A stretch of 64,000 nt of DNA from Endozoicomonas sp. NE40 (GCF_040549045.1 NZ_JBEWTB010000002.1:589501-653500), one strand, 5' to 3'. Shown: positions 38,789 to 47,438, counted from the stretch's first letter. The notes: generated from the sequence alone by a model not told the origin. Numbers and translations: made by a program.

Positions 38789-40303
38789 TCAAACTGGCTT
38801 CTGATTCCAGGGCAGCAACTGCTCGATATCGGCAATTGACTCTGCCCTTGGCAAGTAGTTGAAGACGGTCTTCAGATAATGGCAGGGTTCCAGTCCGCAG
38901 GCTTTCGCTGTTTCTACCAGGCTATAAAGATTGGCGCTGGCTTTAGCTCCGTCAGTACTGTTGCTGAACAGCCACGCCTTGCGACCCACCACGAACGGAC
39001 GAATTGCATTTTCGGCCAGATTATTGTCCATACGCAGGTAACCCTCGTCGCAATAACGGATGAGCTTTTCCCACTGGTTATTCAGGTAATAAAGTGCCTT
39101 GCCCAACAAGGTTTTTGGCGGCACCTGGAGCAATGATTTATCCAGCCATTGTCGTAGCTTCTGCAGAACCGGCAGACTTTGCTCCTGCCGTACCCTTTTT
39201 CGTTCATCCGGAGGGCTCTCTTTTATCCCATGCTCTATTTGGTAGAGCTTACGGATATAAGACAGCCCCATATGGCTTTTGCCGGTTTTGTTTTTATCTT
39301 TCTGCCCCTTGATGGCTTCATCGAACTTTCGACGAGCGTGAGCCCAACAGCCTTGACTGATTACCCCGCTTTTGCGACCTATGGCAGCATAGCCTTCGTA
39401 ACCATCGGTTTGCAGATAGCCCCGGAAGCCATCCAGCAGTTTCATGGGTACTGAACCGCTGCGGCTGGGCGCGTAATCGAACAGAATGATCTTTTGATTT
39501 TTCACCGGTTCAGCCACCTGAACCCACATGTACGACTGACTTCGGGCAGCCTTGCCTTCCTCGTTGAGCACCTGGGTGACCGTTTCGTCACAGTGAATCA
39601 GTGGCGCTTCCAGCAGCTTATCCCGCATCAGGTTGATTAACGGTTGCACCAGATCACCACAGCGCACCATCCACAGTGAGGTGGTGGCACGGGCAATATC
39701 AACACCCAGACGAGCCAGGATAAATTTTTCCTGACGGTATAAAGGCACCCCGTCAACGTATTTACTGGTGGCAATGAAGGCTAACAGCCCCGGAGTAGCT
39801 ATGCTGCCCGGTATCGGCTGGGCGGGCAGTTTGGCTGTTTTAATACCTTCTTCACAGGATCTGCAGCCGTACTTGAATCGCACATTCTGGATAACCCGGA
39901 TTTTGGCCGGAATGATATCCAGCTGCTCGGTCACTTCTTCGCCTATACGATGAAGTTGACTACCGCAGCCGCTGCAGTTTTTTTCATCGTCACGGATGTC
40001 GTGCTCTTCCCGGGCTCTTGACAGATCTTTGGGTAGCGGTTTTCGACCTTTCTTCTGGCGAGTATGTTCTGCAACCGTGACGTTTTCTTCGGGGTCTGGC
40101 TCAGGCTGTTCCGGTTGATCTTGCTCGGCTTCGTTGAACAGTTCCTGCTGATCCGGTGATGTCTTTTCGCTGGAGGCACCAAACTGTTTATGCAGAAGAA
40201 GGCGAAGGCGTTCTTCCAGCAATGCATTTTTCGCAAGGATGGACTGAACCCAGGCAATCAGCTCGGGGTTATTATCGGGTAAAGGGACAGGACAGGCTTC
40301 CAT
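38789..40303 (-). CDS. tnpC: IS66-family transposase TnpC
   Basis: 504 residues, DDE transposase of IS66. Coiled-coil N-terminus, zinc-binding segment CSGCGSQLHRIGEEV, then catalytic-type segments IHCDETVTQVL, LQTDGYEGYAAIG and DNNLAENAIRPFVVGRKAWLF, which carries the Glu. Appears intact; lies 28 bases inside the left inverted repeat. Confidence 0.95.
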   Translation of the reverse strand: MEACPVPLPDNNPELIAWVQSILAKNALLEERLRLLLHKQFGASSEKTSPDQQELFNEAEQDQPEQPEPDPEENVTVAEHTRQKKGRKPLPKDLSRAREEHDIRDDEKNCSGCGSQLHRIGEEVTEQLDIIPAKIRVIQNVRFKYGCRSCEEGIKTAKLPAQPIPGSIATPGLLAFIATSKYVDGVPLYRQEKFILARLGVDIARATTSLWMVRCGDLVQPLINLMRDKLLEAPLIHCDETVTQVLNEEGKAARSQSYMWVQVAEPVKNQKIILFDYAPSRSGSVPMKLLDGFRGYLQTDGYEGYAAIGRKSGVISQGCWAHARRKFDEAIKGQKDKNKTGKSHMGLSYIRKLYQIEHGIKESPPDERKRVRQEQSLPVLQKLRQWLDKSLLQVPPKTLLGKALYYLNNQWEKLIRYCDEGYLRMDNNLAENAIRPFVVGRKAWLFSNSTDGAKASANLYSLVETAKACGLEPCHYLKTVFNYLPRAESIADIEQLLPWNQKPV

Positions 40304-40344
40304 GCCGATTCAGAATAGACGGCGGCGCAGTCATTGCCACCTTG

Positions 40345-40695
40345 TTAGAGTAAAGTCGTATATTCCAGTGTTGGGTGAGGTGCTTTGGGGCGAATGTCAT
40401 AACCATCCAGAAGCTGGTTGAGCAGGCCTCCATCGATCGCTTCGGGTGCTTCATTCCCCGGCCATTTAAAGCGGAATTTCTCCAGTCGCTTATACCAGAG
40501 CACAAAGCCATTACGCTCCCAACACAACAGTTTGATCTTGTCCCGCTTGCGATTACAGAAGACGTAGACCACGGGGTTGAACGGTGATTGTCCGGCTTGC
40601 TGTTCGACTAAAGCCGCCAGCCCGTCGATGGATTTGCGCATATCAACGTACTCAGCGTAGAGATAGACAGCCACCTCATCTTCCGGGCGGATCAC
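40345..40695 (-). CDS. tnpB: IS66 accessory protein TnpB
   Basis: 116 residues; family signature YVDMRKSIDGLAALVEQ, NPVVYVFCNRKRDKIKLLCWERNGFVLWYKRLE (recognised as a block; only the start of it is needed). Required with TnpA for IS66 transposition. The start overlaps the tnpA stop by four bases. Confidence 0.95.
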   Translation of the reverse strand: MIRPEDEVAVYLYAEYVDMRKSIDGLAALVEQQAGQSPFNPVVYVFCNRKRDKIKLLCWERNGFVLWYKRLEKFRFKWPGNEAPEAIDGGLLNQLLDGYDIRPKAPHPTLEYTTLL

Positions 40696-40991
40696 GAGGC
40701 AGCCTGCAATGCTTTGATCAGGGCTGCTGCCTGTTCAGGAGCCGCTTCGATTCGTATGGAATCCATATAGAGGATCACCAGGGAAGGCGCAGAAGGTTCT
40801 GGCTGAACAACGCCCAGAGGGATCAATTTATTATCCGGTCTGGTGAGCAGTTTGTGCTTCCAGTAAAAAAACAGGTGCTGCTTGATGTCGTGCTTTTTAC
40901 ACCAGCCTGAGGCCGAGAGTCCGGACTGCTGCCAGTCGTTCATCCGCTCTTGCCAGAGTGCCTGGTTTTGTTTGCGCTCTTCAGGTTTCAT
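40692..40991 (-). CDS. tnpA: IS66 accessory protein TnpA
   Basis: 99 residues; N-terminal helix-turn-helix-like WQERMNDWQQSGLSASGWCKKHDI and the short C-terminal domain typical of IS66 OrfA. First gene of the IS66 operon, 76 bases inside the right inverted repeat. Confidence 0.93.
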   Translation of the reverse strand: MKPEERKQNQALWQERMNDWQQSGLSASGWCKKHDIKQHLFFYWKHKLLTRPDNKLIPLGVVQPEPSAPSLVILYMDSIRIEAAPEQAAALIKALQAAS

Positions 40992-41067
40992 GAGTTTCTC
41001 CGTTTTGAAACCTGAAGTATTAAGGGGCGTGGCTTTCTTTGGAATGTGGGGTTAATTTACCGCTTAC

Positions 41068-41233
41068 ACAGAAACATCTTGGCAGCAGGAAAGAGAACTG
41101 AACTTTAAGCTGGCATTGCACGACACTGATTATTGTTGGGTAGAATCTATTTCGCCAGCTTGGGAAAAACTTCCAGACCCCAACTAACAACAGCAATTAA
41201 CTACACGACAGAAATGACCAAGTGTCTAAAGGC
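41068..41233 (-). repeat. Family A cassette, truncated by IS66
   Basis: Matches the last ~166 bases (attC1-proximal part on the plus strand) of the family A cassettes at 42960, 44097, 57337 and 57874. The rest has been removed at the IS66 junction. No gene. Confidence 0.85.
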
Positions 41234-41316
41234 ACATAACGCTGAAGCTCAACCGCCGCCGAAGGCGGTCGGGTGGAGGGGCGAAGCCCCGGAACGAACT
41301 GGAACCATTTGTTAGC
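41234..41316 (-). other. attC1, chimeric
   Basis: The left arm (TAACGCTGAAGCTCAACCGCC) is of the attC18 type, while the right arm (CTGGAACCATTTGTTAG) is the common type. The two arms therefore do not pair well between L'' and L'. Confidence 0.85.
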
Positions 41317-41322
41317 TGGCGG

Positions 41323-41991
41323 TTAATTCGGTGTTGATACTAAATTGTGCTCTTGTGCAAAAGCTACCAGATCAGAAACTTGACCTTTGACCAATAGAGG
41401 AATTGCTAACTCAATTTTATCTATGCTCCAGTCCCACCAACATAAATCTAACAACATTGCCTGATCTTCACCGTTGTATCTTTGTTTTATAACCTTTGCT
41501 GGACTACCAACAGCAATGCTATATGGTGGAATGTCTGATGCAACTACTGATTTAGCCCCAATAATAGCCCCATGCCCAATAGTGACACCTGGCATAACTG
41601 TTACATCATAGGCAAGCCATACATCATTACCAATCACGATATCATCGTACTCTTTGAATGGGTAATCAGATAAAGGGAGAGCTTCTGCCCACTTTCCGCC
41701 AAACACTGCAAATGGAAATGTACTAACACCTGACGTTGCGTGGTTTGCATCAGCCATTAAAAATTTTACTCCGTGAGCAAAAGCGCAGAATTTTCCTATG
41801 CGAAGATAAGTATTTGATAAGCCAAAATTGTATAAGACATTTTCAGAAAGAAAATTTTCTGGATTGTTGGAGTTACTGTAATAGCTGTATTCCCCTGCCA
41901 GAACATTGCTTACTTCGCTTTTTTCAATCAATGGTTTTAGTAAAACCGTATTCTTAAAACCTTCGATTGGAAAGAGTTTATCTGATTTCAT
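41323..41991 (-). CDS. Xenobiotic acetyltransferase, Vat/CatB type (hexapeptide)
   Basis: 222 residues, left-handed beta-helix acyltransferase closest in layout to Vat streptogramin A O-acetyltransferases: FPIEGFKNT, LAGEYSYYSN, LRIGKFCAFAHGVKFLMADANH (catalytic-type His84), STFPFAVFGGKW, then IGNDVWLAYDVTVMPGV and the C-terminal WWDWSID. In the Vat and CatB families these residues O-acetylate streptogramin A or chloramphenicol with acetyl-CoA. Whether this one gives resistance is not shown by sequence. The stop is just before attC1, the usual cassette layout. Confidence 0.85.
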   Translation of the reverse strand: MKSDKLFPIEGFKNTVLLKPLIEKSEVSNVLAGEYSYYSNSNNPENFLSENVLYNFGLSNTYLRIGKFCAFAHGVKFLMADANHATSGVSTFPFAVFGGKWAEALPLSDYPFKEYDDIVIGNDVWLAYDVTVMPGVTIGHGAIIGAKSVVASDIPPYSIAVGSPAKVIKQRYNGEDQAMLLDLCWWDWSIDKIELAIPLLVKGQVSDLVAFAQEHNLVSTPN

Positions 41992-42055
41992 GTGATGAAC
42001 TGCTTACTGAAAAAAGTTAATTATACAACGAATTAATGATGATTTTGATGTAGCC

Positions 42056-42140
42056 AGCTAACGCCTGGTTCAGCCGCGCCGCCGACGGCGGCGTCGGGTG
42101 GAGGGCGAAGCCCGGAACGAACTGGAACCATTTGTTATGT
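42056..42140 (-). other. attC2, extended-stem variant
   Basis: Common arms. First variable-region hairpin is the longer GCGCCGCCGACGGCGGCG form, and the second is shortened (GGGCGAAGCCC). Confidence 0.9.
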
Positions 42141-42374
42141 TCGTTTTCGCAGTATTCAAAGATATTCTGCTTTAGTAATTTTCGCTCAGTTTGGTTGCAT
42201 ATTTTTTGAGCTAACTAATGAGGATTCTACAGCCCTTCAATATCAGACATTGTCTGGTCAAAGTCCATATTATGCTGAAAGCTAAAGCGAGAATGTCTGC
42301 GATCAGTAATTTTAAAAATCTTCTGTAGCCCTTTAAAATCGCCTTTTTTTTGAACGAAAATTTCTGATTCTGTT

Positions 42375-42839
42375 TTATAAGTCTCGTAGTTTCTTTGCAG
42401 GATTACCTGCATATATTCCACTTTCAGTAATATCTCTGGTTACTACCGAACCAGCACCAACAACGACATTGTTGCAAATTTTCACATCAAGAATGGTTGC
42501 ATTTGATCCTATGGTTACATTGTTTCCGATATTTATTCTGCCCCAAGTATTAGGGTTCGGGTTTGGCTTACCTTCTTTAAACATATCGTTTGCAAACATA
42601 ACTCCGTGACCAATAAAGCAGCTTTCGCCAATGTTTACATATTCACATACGAATGTATGAGATTGGATTTTTGTGCCTGCTCCAATTCTGGTATTTTTTT
42701 GGATTTCTACAAAAGGACCAATGAATACATCGTCTGAAAGATAGCAACCATAAATGTTAGATGGCTCAATGATTTTTACATTTTCGCCAAATTCAACATC
42801 AACAATTCCTACCTTTCCATATTTTGGAGAAGACATCAT
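42375..42839 (-). CDS. Hexapeptide-repeat acetyltransferase (WlbB/WbbJ-like)
   Basis: 154 residues made almost wholly of left-handed beta-helix hexapeptides (VFIGPFVEIQ, IGESCFIGHGVMFAND, INIGNNVTIGSNATI, VVVGAGSVVTRDI) and ending AGNPAKKLRDL. Resembles N-acetyltransferases acting on nucleotide-linked amino sugars for O-antigen synthesis. The likely active-site His is in GHGVMF. The 233 bases between its stop and attC2 hold a possible 64-codon frame (42421-42227) with no ribosome site, which I do not call. Confidence 0.8.
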   Translation of the reverse strand: MMSSPKYGKVGIVDVEFGENVKIIEPSNIYGCYLSDDVFIGPFVEIQKNTRIGAGTKIQSHTFVCEYVNIGESCFIGHGVMFANDMFKEGKPNPNPNTWGRINIGNNVTIGSNATILDVKICNNVVVGAGSVVTRDITESGIYAGNPAKKLRDL

Positions 42840-42876
42840 AAATTCTCTTTTTTTGAGTTGTAAATTTTGTAGGAGA

Positions 42877-42959
42877 ACATAACGCCTGGTTCAGCCGCCG
42901 CCGAAGGCGGTCGGGTGGAGGGGCGCAGCCCCGGAACGAACTGGAACCATTTGTTATGT
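42877..42959 (-). other. attC3, standard
   Basis: Standard arms; hairpins GCCGCCGAAGGCGG and GGGGCGCAGCCCC; R' is GTTATG on the minus strand. Confidence 0.93.
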
Positions 42960-43414
42960 GCCGTTGCTTTGTTTGAACTCTTTGCTGGGCAGACCCTTAA
43001 AGTCACTCCGGACTGCTACCCGCTAAACTCGGTGTTGCTGAAAACGCAAAAGCCAAAAACTCTGGGCTGGCGTTGCACGAACACCCAAGCCTGATTGCCA
43101 GCATGGCACTGAACTAACCCTTGCAAGGCGCACCAAACTATAAGCTGCCATTCCAAGCGGTAAACACTGAGAAGCTGCGGCCAGCTTGAATGAACTGGCA
43201 AAATAATCAAGGCTTTGTGCTGGCGTACCCCCCTGCCGCTACCATGCACAGAAACCTCTTGGCAGCAGCAAAGAGAACTGAACTTTATGCTGGCATTGCA
43301 CGACACTGATTATTGGTGGGTGAAAAGCTGGCTCGCCAGCTTGGGAAAGACTTTCAAACCCCAACCAACAACAGCAATTAACTACACGACAGAAATGACC
43401 AAGTTTCTAAAGGC
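42960..43414 (-). repeat. Family A cassette, copy A1
   Basis: About 455 bases shared with the bodies at 44097, 57337, 57874 and, in part, 41068. A minus-strand frame of 96 codons from a GTG (43306-43016) is open here and in A3, but is shifted in A2 and A4, where a C6 run is C7. No ribosome site or family is visible, so coding is doubtful. Confidence 0.85.
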
Positions 43415-43497
43415 ACATAACGCCTGGTCCAGCCGCTGCCGAAGGCAGTCGGGTGGAGGGGCGAAGCCCCGGAACGAACTGGAACCATTTGTTAGGT
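43415..43497 (-). other. attC4, variant arm and stem
   Basis: Left arm has CTGGTCC instead of CTGGTTC, and the first hairpin reads GCTGCCGAAGGCAG, a compensated change. Right arm standard, followed by GTTAGG. Confidence 0.93.
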
Positions 43498-44012
43498 GTC
43501 CTCGCAACTCTGTTGTTAATTTGAGCAACGTACTTGAAATAGCTCCTCTCTCCGTTTACTCCGAGCTTTCCACCGTACACTGCTGAGAAAGGCAGAGAAG
43601 TTAAGATTATACTCTGCACTGTTGAGAGCTTGTAGAAACCTGACCGTGGAACCGAACCAAAAACCATCAAACTGGTTTGCCCCACCCCGTTAGCACCTGC
43701 TGAGAAGGTGACCAAGCCAATACTGGCGTTGTTTGTTACTTGATATTGGAAATCAGAGTTGCTCGCCAGAAACTCCAAACCAGCCCAACCTTGAGAGAGG
43801 CTCTGTACTTGCAAGGTGGCAACCAACCAAAAGGTTGAGAGCCAGAAAAATCTCAACCGTGGAACGGAACCAAACTCACGAATTGACCTGAACTCACCGC
43901 CAGAATCGGACAGATAAACCATCGACGTTTATTAAACTAACCGGTTTGAACAAAAGAACTCTCAGCGAAAACAAAGCCTGAAGATATGCACCTTTGGCAC
44001 TGAGTTAACGGC
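43498..44012 (-). repeat. Family B cassette, copy B1
   Basis: About 515 bases shared with bodies at 54164, 55321, 60121, 60805 and 63514. Contains an internal hairpin GGTTGAGA/TCTCAACC. A 171-codon minus frame here runs on through attC4, but it is not the frame kept in other copies, so I do not call a gene. Confidence 0.85.
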
Positions 44013-44096
44013 ACCTAACGCCTGGTTCAGCCGCCGCCGAAGGCGGTCGGGTGGAGGGGCGAAGCCCCGGAACGAACTGGAACCATTTGTTATGTG
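44013..44096 (-). other. attC5, standard
   Basis: Standard arms and GGGGCGAAGCCCC second hairpin. Flanked by family B on the left and family A on the right. Confidence 0.93.
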
Positions 44097-44550
44097 CCGT
44101 TGCTTTGTTTGAACTCTTTGCTGGGCAGACCCTTAAAGTCACTCCGTACTGCTACCCGCTATACTCGGTGTTGCTGAAAACGCAGAAGCCAAAAACTCTG
44201 GGCTGGCGTTGCACGAACACCCAAGCCTGATTGCCAGCATAGCACTGAACTAACCCTTGCAAGGCGCACCAAACTATAAGCTGCCATTCCAAGCGGTAAA
44301 CACTCGGAAGCTGCAGCCAGCTTGAATGAACTGGCAAAATAATCAAAGCTTTGTGCTGGCGAGCCCCCCCTGCCGCTACCATTCACAAAGCCCACTTGGC
44401 AGCAGGAAAGAGAACTGAACTTTATGCTGGCATTGCACGACACTGATTATTGCTGGGTAAAATCTATTTCGCCAGCTTGGGAAAGACTTCCAGACCCCAA
44501 CTAACAACAGCAATTAACTACACGACAGAAATGACCAAGTGTCTAAAGGC
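44097..44550 (-). repeat. Family A cassette, copy A2
   Basis: Appears identical by eye to A4 (57874-58327) over its whole length although 13.8 kb away. Carries the C7 run that breaks the frame open in A1 and A3. Confidence 0.88.
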
Positions 44551-44637
44551 ACATAACGCCTGGTTCAGCCGCGCCGTCGACGGCGGCGTCGGGTGGAGGG
44601 GCGAAGCCCCGGAACGAACTGGAACCATTTGTTATGT
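44551..44637 (-). other. attC6, extended-stem variant
   Basis: Extended first hairpin GCGCCGTCGACGGCGGCG (one mismatch against attC2) and full GGGGCGAAGCCCC second hairpin. Confidence 0.92.
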
Positions 44638-44648
44638 GCGTATTAATT

Positions 44649-45092
44649 TTAACTACGAGCTAAAAACAAACCAACAACCATTATGGCTACACCTAAAGTT
44701 CTTTGATAATTAATTGATGTCTGTATTGATCCCATTAGACCAAAATGATCAATGATTACAGCAGCAATTATTTGACCTGTGACAATAAAACAAATTGCAT
44801 TCCCTACACCCATTCTTGGTGCAAGAAATGTAATTGATAAAACGTAAGTTGCTACAATTATACCTCCTCCGTAACTAAAAAGAGGTGTTTTCATAAAGCT
44901 TTCTAATGTTGGAAATGGAGCTTTGTTAAATAGTGCAAAACAACCAACGAAACAGAAGCCTACAAAAAACAAAGTTAGTGCAGAGAAAATAACTCCATTA
45001 AGCGACTTGCTAAGAACAGCATTTGCCGCTGCCTGCACAGGAATGAGTGAACCTGCGATTAATGCTAAAACAGGAAGAAATAGCCACTGCAT
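44649..45092 (-). CDS. DMT-superfamily inner-membrane transporter (YdcZ/DUF606-like)
   Basis: 147 residues with four to five hydrophobic helices, the size of the half-length YdcZ family. Start MQWLFLPVLALIAGSLIPVQAAANAVLSK-like with the family's PVQAAANA motif; ends RTLGVAIMVVGLFLA. Probably a small exporter working as a dimer. It is the second gene of a two-gene cassette, 12 bases after the tautomerase, with AAAGG ahead of the ATG. Confidence 0.8.
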   Translation of the reverse strand: MQWLFLPVLALIAGSLIPVQAAANAVLSKSLNGVIFSALTLFFVGFCFVGCFALFNKAPFPTLESFMKTPLFSYGGGIIVATYVLSITFLAPRMGVGNAICFIVTGQIIAAVIIDHFGLMGSIQTSINYQRTLGVAIMVVGLFLARS

Positions 45093-45104
45093 TAGAATGA
45101 ACCT

Positions 45105-45305
45105 TTATTTATTTTTACGGAGTTGTGTCACCTGGTCAAAGCCAATTCCCCAGTTGTCAGTATTAACTTCTTCTATCACGACAATTGTTGTTGCTGGGTT
45201 CTTTCCGAGAACATCTACAAGAAGTTGTGTTGCTCCCTTTATTAGTTCATGTTTTTGCTCTTTTGTCACACCTTCATCTGTTATTTTTATATTAACGTAA
45301 GGCAT
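45105..45305 (-). CDS. 4-oxalocrotonate tautomerase family protein
   Basis: 66 residues, the normal length. Mature N-terminal catalytic Pro follows Met (MPYVNIKITDEG), then EQKHELIKGATQLLVDVLGKNP and the core strand TTIVVIEEV; ends DNWGIGFDQ. AGAGGAAAG precedes the ATG. An in-frame ATG inside attC7 (45413) would add 36 attC-encoded residues before the catalytic Pro, so that start is unlikely. First gene of a two-gene cassette with the DMT transporter. Confidence 0.88.
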   Translation of the reverse strand: MPYVNIKITDEGVTKEQKHELIKGATQLLVDVLGKNPATTIVVIEEVNTDNWGIGFDQVTQLRKNK

Positions 45306-45341
45306 TTTTACTTTCCTCTTGATTGTTGGGAATTGGGGAGC

Positions 45342-45422
45342 ACATAACGCCTGGTTCAGCCGCCGCTGAAGGCGGTCGGGTGGAGGGCGAAGCCTGGAAC
45401 GAACTGGAACCATTTGTTAGCT
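45342..45422 (-). other. attC7, damaged second stem
   Basis: Second hairpin reads GGGCGAAGCCTGG, with a mismatch in the stem; the first has a GCCGCTGAAGGCGG change. R'' TAAC supplies the stop of the gene to its right. Confidence 0.92.
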
Positions 45423-45898
45423 GCGTGGTTGAAGGTCTTTAAGATCGTGGTATAGCTCGTGATAATAGTCCTTGTCGTAACCACTGAACTCTATTTGTGC
45501 GTTATTTAAAACCATGAATTTCAAAAGCTTGTTTAATTCTTTAAAAATATCAGCTTTAAAGAATATATATTCGTTCTCAAATGGAGCAGGTGCTAGCCAG
45601 GATATTTTGCTATCGAGATGTTTTACGACAACAGGAGAAAAATTATGATGACCGTCCAGAGTGAATATTTCATACTCTCCCTCCTCAACTAAGCTGTTGA
45701 TTATTTCGTCAATATGAATATGAACATGATTATAAATAATGCGACTATTGATATATAGAGTTATTTCACCAATCACATCTGCTTCTTTAATTTTTTTCAA
45801 ATATCTTTTGCTATCATTGTGCTCATCAAAATCGTGATAATAGATGTCTTTTTGATGGATACATTAAACTTGAAAGTACTAATGTTTTCTTCAGTCAT
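45417..45898 (-). CDS. Cassette protein of unknown function, frameshifted near its start
   Basis: The long frame (45800-45417) encodes 127 residues starting MKKIKEADV and ending QPRS, with the stop TAA supplied by attC7. Upstream codons remain protein-like: a frame from ATG 45898 (MTEENISTFKFNVSIKKTS) can be joined, with a one-base shift near 45838-45853 (a T5 run), to YYHDFDEHNDSKRYL and then KKIKEADV. The natural product is therefore probably about 160 residues. No family recognised. Confidence 0.6.
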
Positions 45899-46133
45899 TA
45901 AATTTTCAACATGTGATTTAGAAATTATTTCTCAGGGAGAGATATAGTATTTGTGCGTATAAATAAAACAATTAATTGTTGATATGAATGTTAAATATTT
46001 TTAGAAAACCATTATTCTGATAGCTTTTAAATATCAACCCTTGTTCAAACTCATTTAAGTGATTGTTTTATGAATGTCTTTATATCTAAATGTCAATTTT
46101 CATAACAATTATCATTATTTTAATACCATAAAA

Positions 46134-47296
46134 CTGACTACGGGACATTTTTTGAGGAGAGTGCTGGCAAGGTCAGCAGCATGAGCTAAGAGAGTAGTTC
46201 TCACACAAACTTTCTTTGATGCCAATGAACCCTGTCACAGCACTCCAGAACAAGCTTAGTGTTCATCTCGATTGGAACAAGGCTCGTTGTGAATTTATTG
46301 CTCAATTTATCCTTGGTCTGATCAAACTCAGAACCAGCTCTCTATACAGACTCCGTGTCGCCTTTGTCAGAGAGGCCTCCCCCGACTCAAGCTACAAACG
46401 GATTCAACGTTTTTTCAGAAGCTACTCACTGGACTACTCCGCTATTGCTCGCTTGATTGTCACGTTAGTGCCTCTTGAGCCTAAGTGGACTCTCTGTCTC
46501 GACAGAACCAACTGGAAACTCGGAAGTCAGGACATTAACCATCTGGTTCTGGCTGTTTGTTGTCAGGGTGTTGCCATTCCTTTGTTCTGGAGCAACCTTG
46601 ATAAAGCTGGTTGCTCCGAGTCGAATCAGAGAATTGCCCTCATGAAACGCTTTTTGGCAACTTTTCCGGATCAGCCAGTTGCCTGCCTGACCGCAGACCG
46701 GGAGTTTCATGGACACAGCTGGCTAAGCTGGCTCATGGAACAAGGAATACTGTTCAGGATACGTATCAAGAAGAATACACAAGTAGCTAAGCCCGGAAGC
46801 TCTGCCATCTCCGTGCGGTTGCAGTTTCGTTCATTGAAGACTGGCACTTGGGATGCAATCTCGAAGCCTTGCAAAATCTGGGGCTTGAAGCTTTATGTTG
46901 CAGGGAGTTTGTCCCATAAAGGCTACTGCTTTGTTGTCAGCCAGGATAAGCCTGATACGATTATTCCCGACTACCATTGCCGCTGGGAAATCGAGTCTCT
47001 GTTCAGTTGCCTTAAAACCAGAGGGTTTGACATGGAAGCTTGCAGGCTGACCGCACCAGAGAGGACGGACAAGCTGACGGCTTTGCTGGCTTTGGCATTC
47101 TGCTGGAGCTACACCGAAGGGTTGAAGAGGCAAGCAATTTCTCCATCAAGAATTGCGAAAACGCGCTTTGGTGCATCATGGCCAGCAGAAAGCATTTTCC
47201 ATCAAGGCTTGGAGTACCTGCAGGAACTACTTCTGAATCCTGATAAATTGAAACGTGGATTTAAACAGGCTTTGAACTTTTTTGTCCCGTAGTCAG
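46134..47296 (+). mobile_element. IS4-family insertion sequence
   Basis: Perfect 14-bp terminal inverted repeats CTGACTACGGGACA (46134-46147) and TGTCCCGTAGTCAG (47283-47296) enclose one transposase. No clear target duplication. It lies within a cassette between attC7 and attC8 and cuts a minus-strand gene whose first 47 codons remain at 47297-47438. Confidence 0.9.
46216..47292 (+). CDS. IS4-family DDE transposase
   Basis: 358 residues. Catalytic segments TLCLDRTNWKLG (first Asp), CLTADREFHGHSW (second Asp) and the YREK-type YHCRWEIESLFSCLK (Tyr-x2-Arg-x3-Glu-x6-Lys). The stop codon is inside the right terminal repeat. Looks intact and possibly active. Confidence 0.95.
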   Translation: MMPMNPVTALQNKLSVHLDWNKARCEFIAQFILGLIKLRTSSLYRLRVAFVREASPDSSYKRIQRFFRSYSLDYSAIARLIVTLVPLEPKWTLCLDRTNWKLGSQDINHLVLAVCCQGVAIPLFWSNLDKAGCSESNQRIALMKRFLATFPDQPVACLTADREFHGHSWLSWLMEQGILFRIRIKKNTQVAKPGSSAISVRLQFRSLKTGTWDAISKPCKIWGLKLYVAGSLSHKGYCFVVSQDKPDTIIPDYHCRWEIESLFSCLKTRGFDMEACRLTAPERTDKLTALLALAFCWSYTEGLKRQAISPSRIAKTRFGASWPAESIFHQGLEYLQELLLNPDKLKRGFKQALNFFVP

Positions 47297-47438
47297 CAGC
47301 TTTTATTTCATCTGGTTTAAAACCGTATAGACATGTAAATCTATTTTCACCATGTTGAAGAATTGACCCGCTGCTTAGTTTTTCAGTATCAATATCGGCG
47401 AAGCTTATAAGTTTTAATTTTTCTGAGCCATTATCCAT
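47297..47438 (-). pseudogene. N-terminal fragment of a cassette gene cut by the IS4-family element
   Basis: 47 codons (MDNGSEKLKLISFADID...GFKPDEIKA) with AGAGG before the ATG, placed 80 bases from attC8 as a normal first cassette gene. Reading then enters the IS. No matching C-terminal part is recognisable on the far side, so some sequence was lost. Family not recognised. Confidence 0.65.

Larger units (their letters stand above)
38761..41067 (-). mobile_element. Complete IS66-family element
   Basis: Terminal inverted repeats: the left end reads GTAAGCGGTAATTCCACCAC, and the right end, on the other strand, GTAAGCGGTAAATTAACCCC. 2307 bp with the three usual genes tnpA, tnpB and tnpC on the minus strand. 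The expected 8-bp target duplication is missing: left flank GGTGCTTG, right flank ACAGAAAC. The left flank is ISAs1 and the right flank is an integron cassette. Confidence 0.92.

Noticed and set aside
42227..42421. 64-codon minus frame after the WlbB-like gene
   Set aside because: Overlaps the acetyltransferase end in another frame, has no ribosome site and no recognisable content.
43407..43922. 171-codon minus frame in family B copy B1
   Set aside because: Not kept in the other five B copies and runs through attC4; most likely chance openness.
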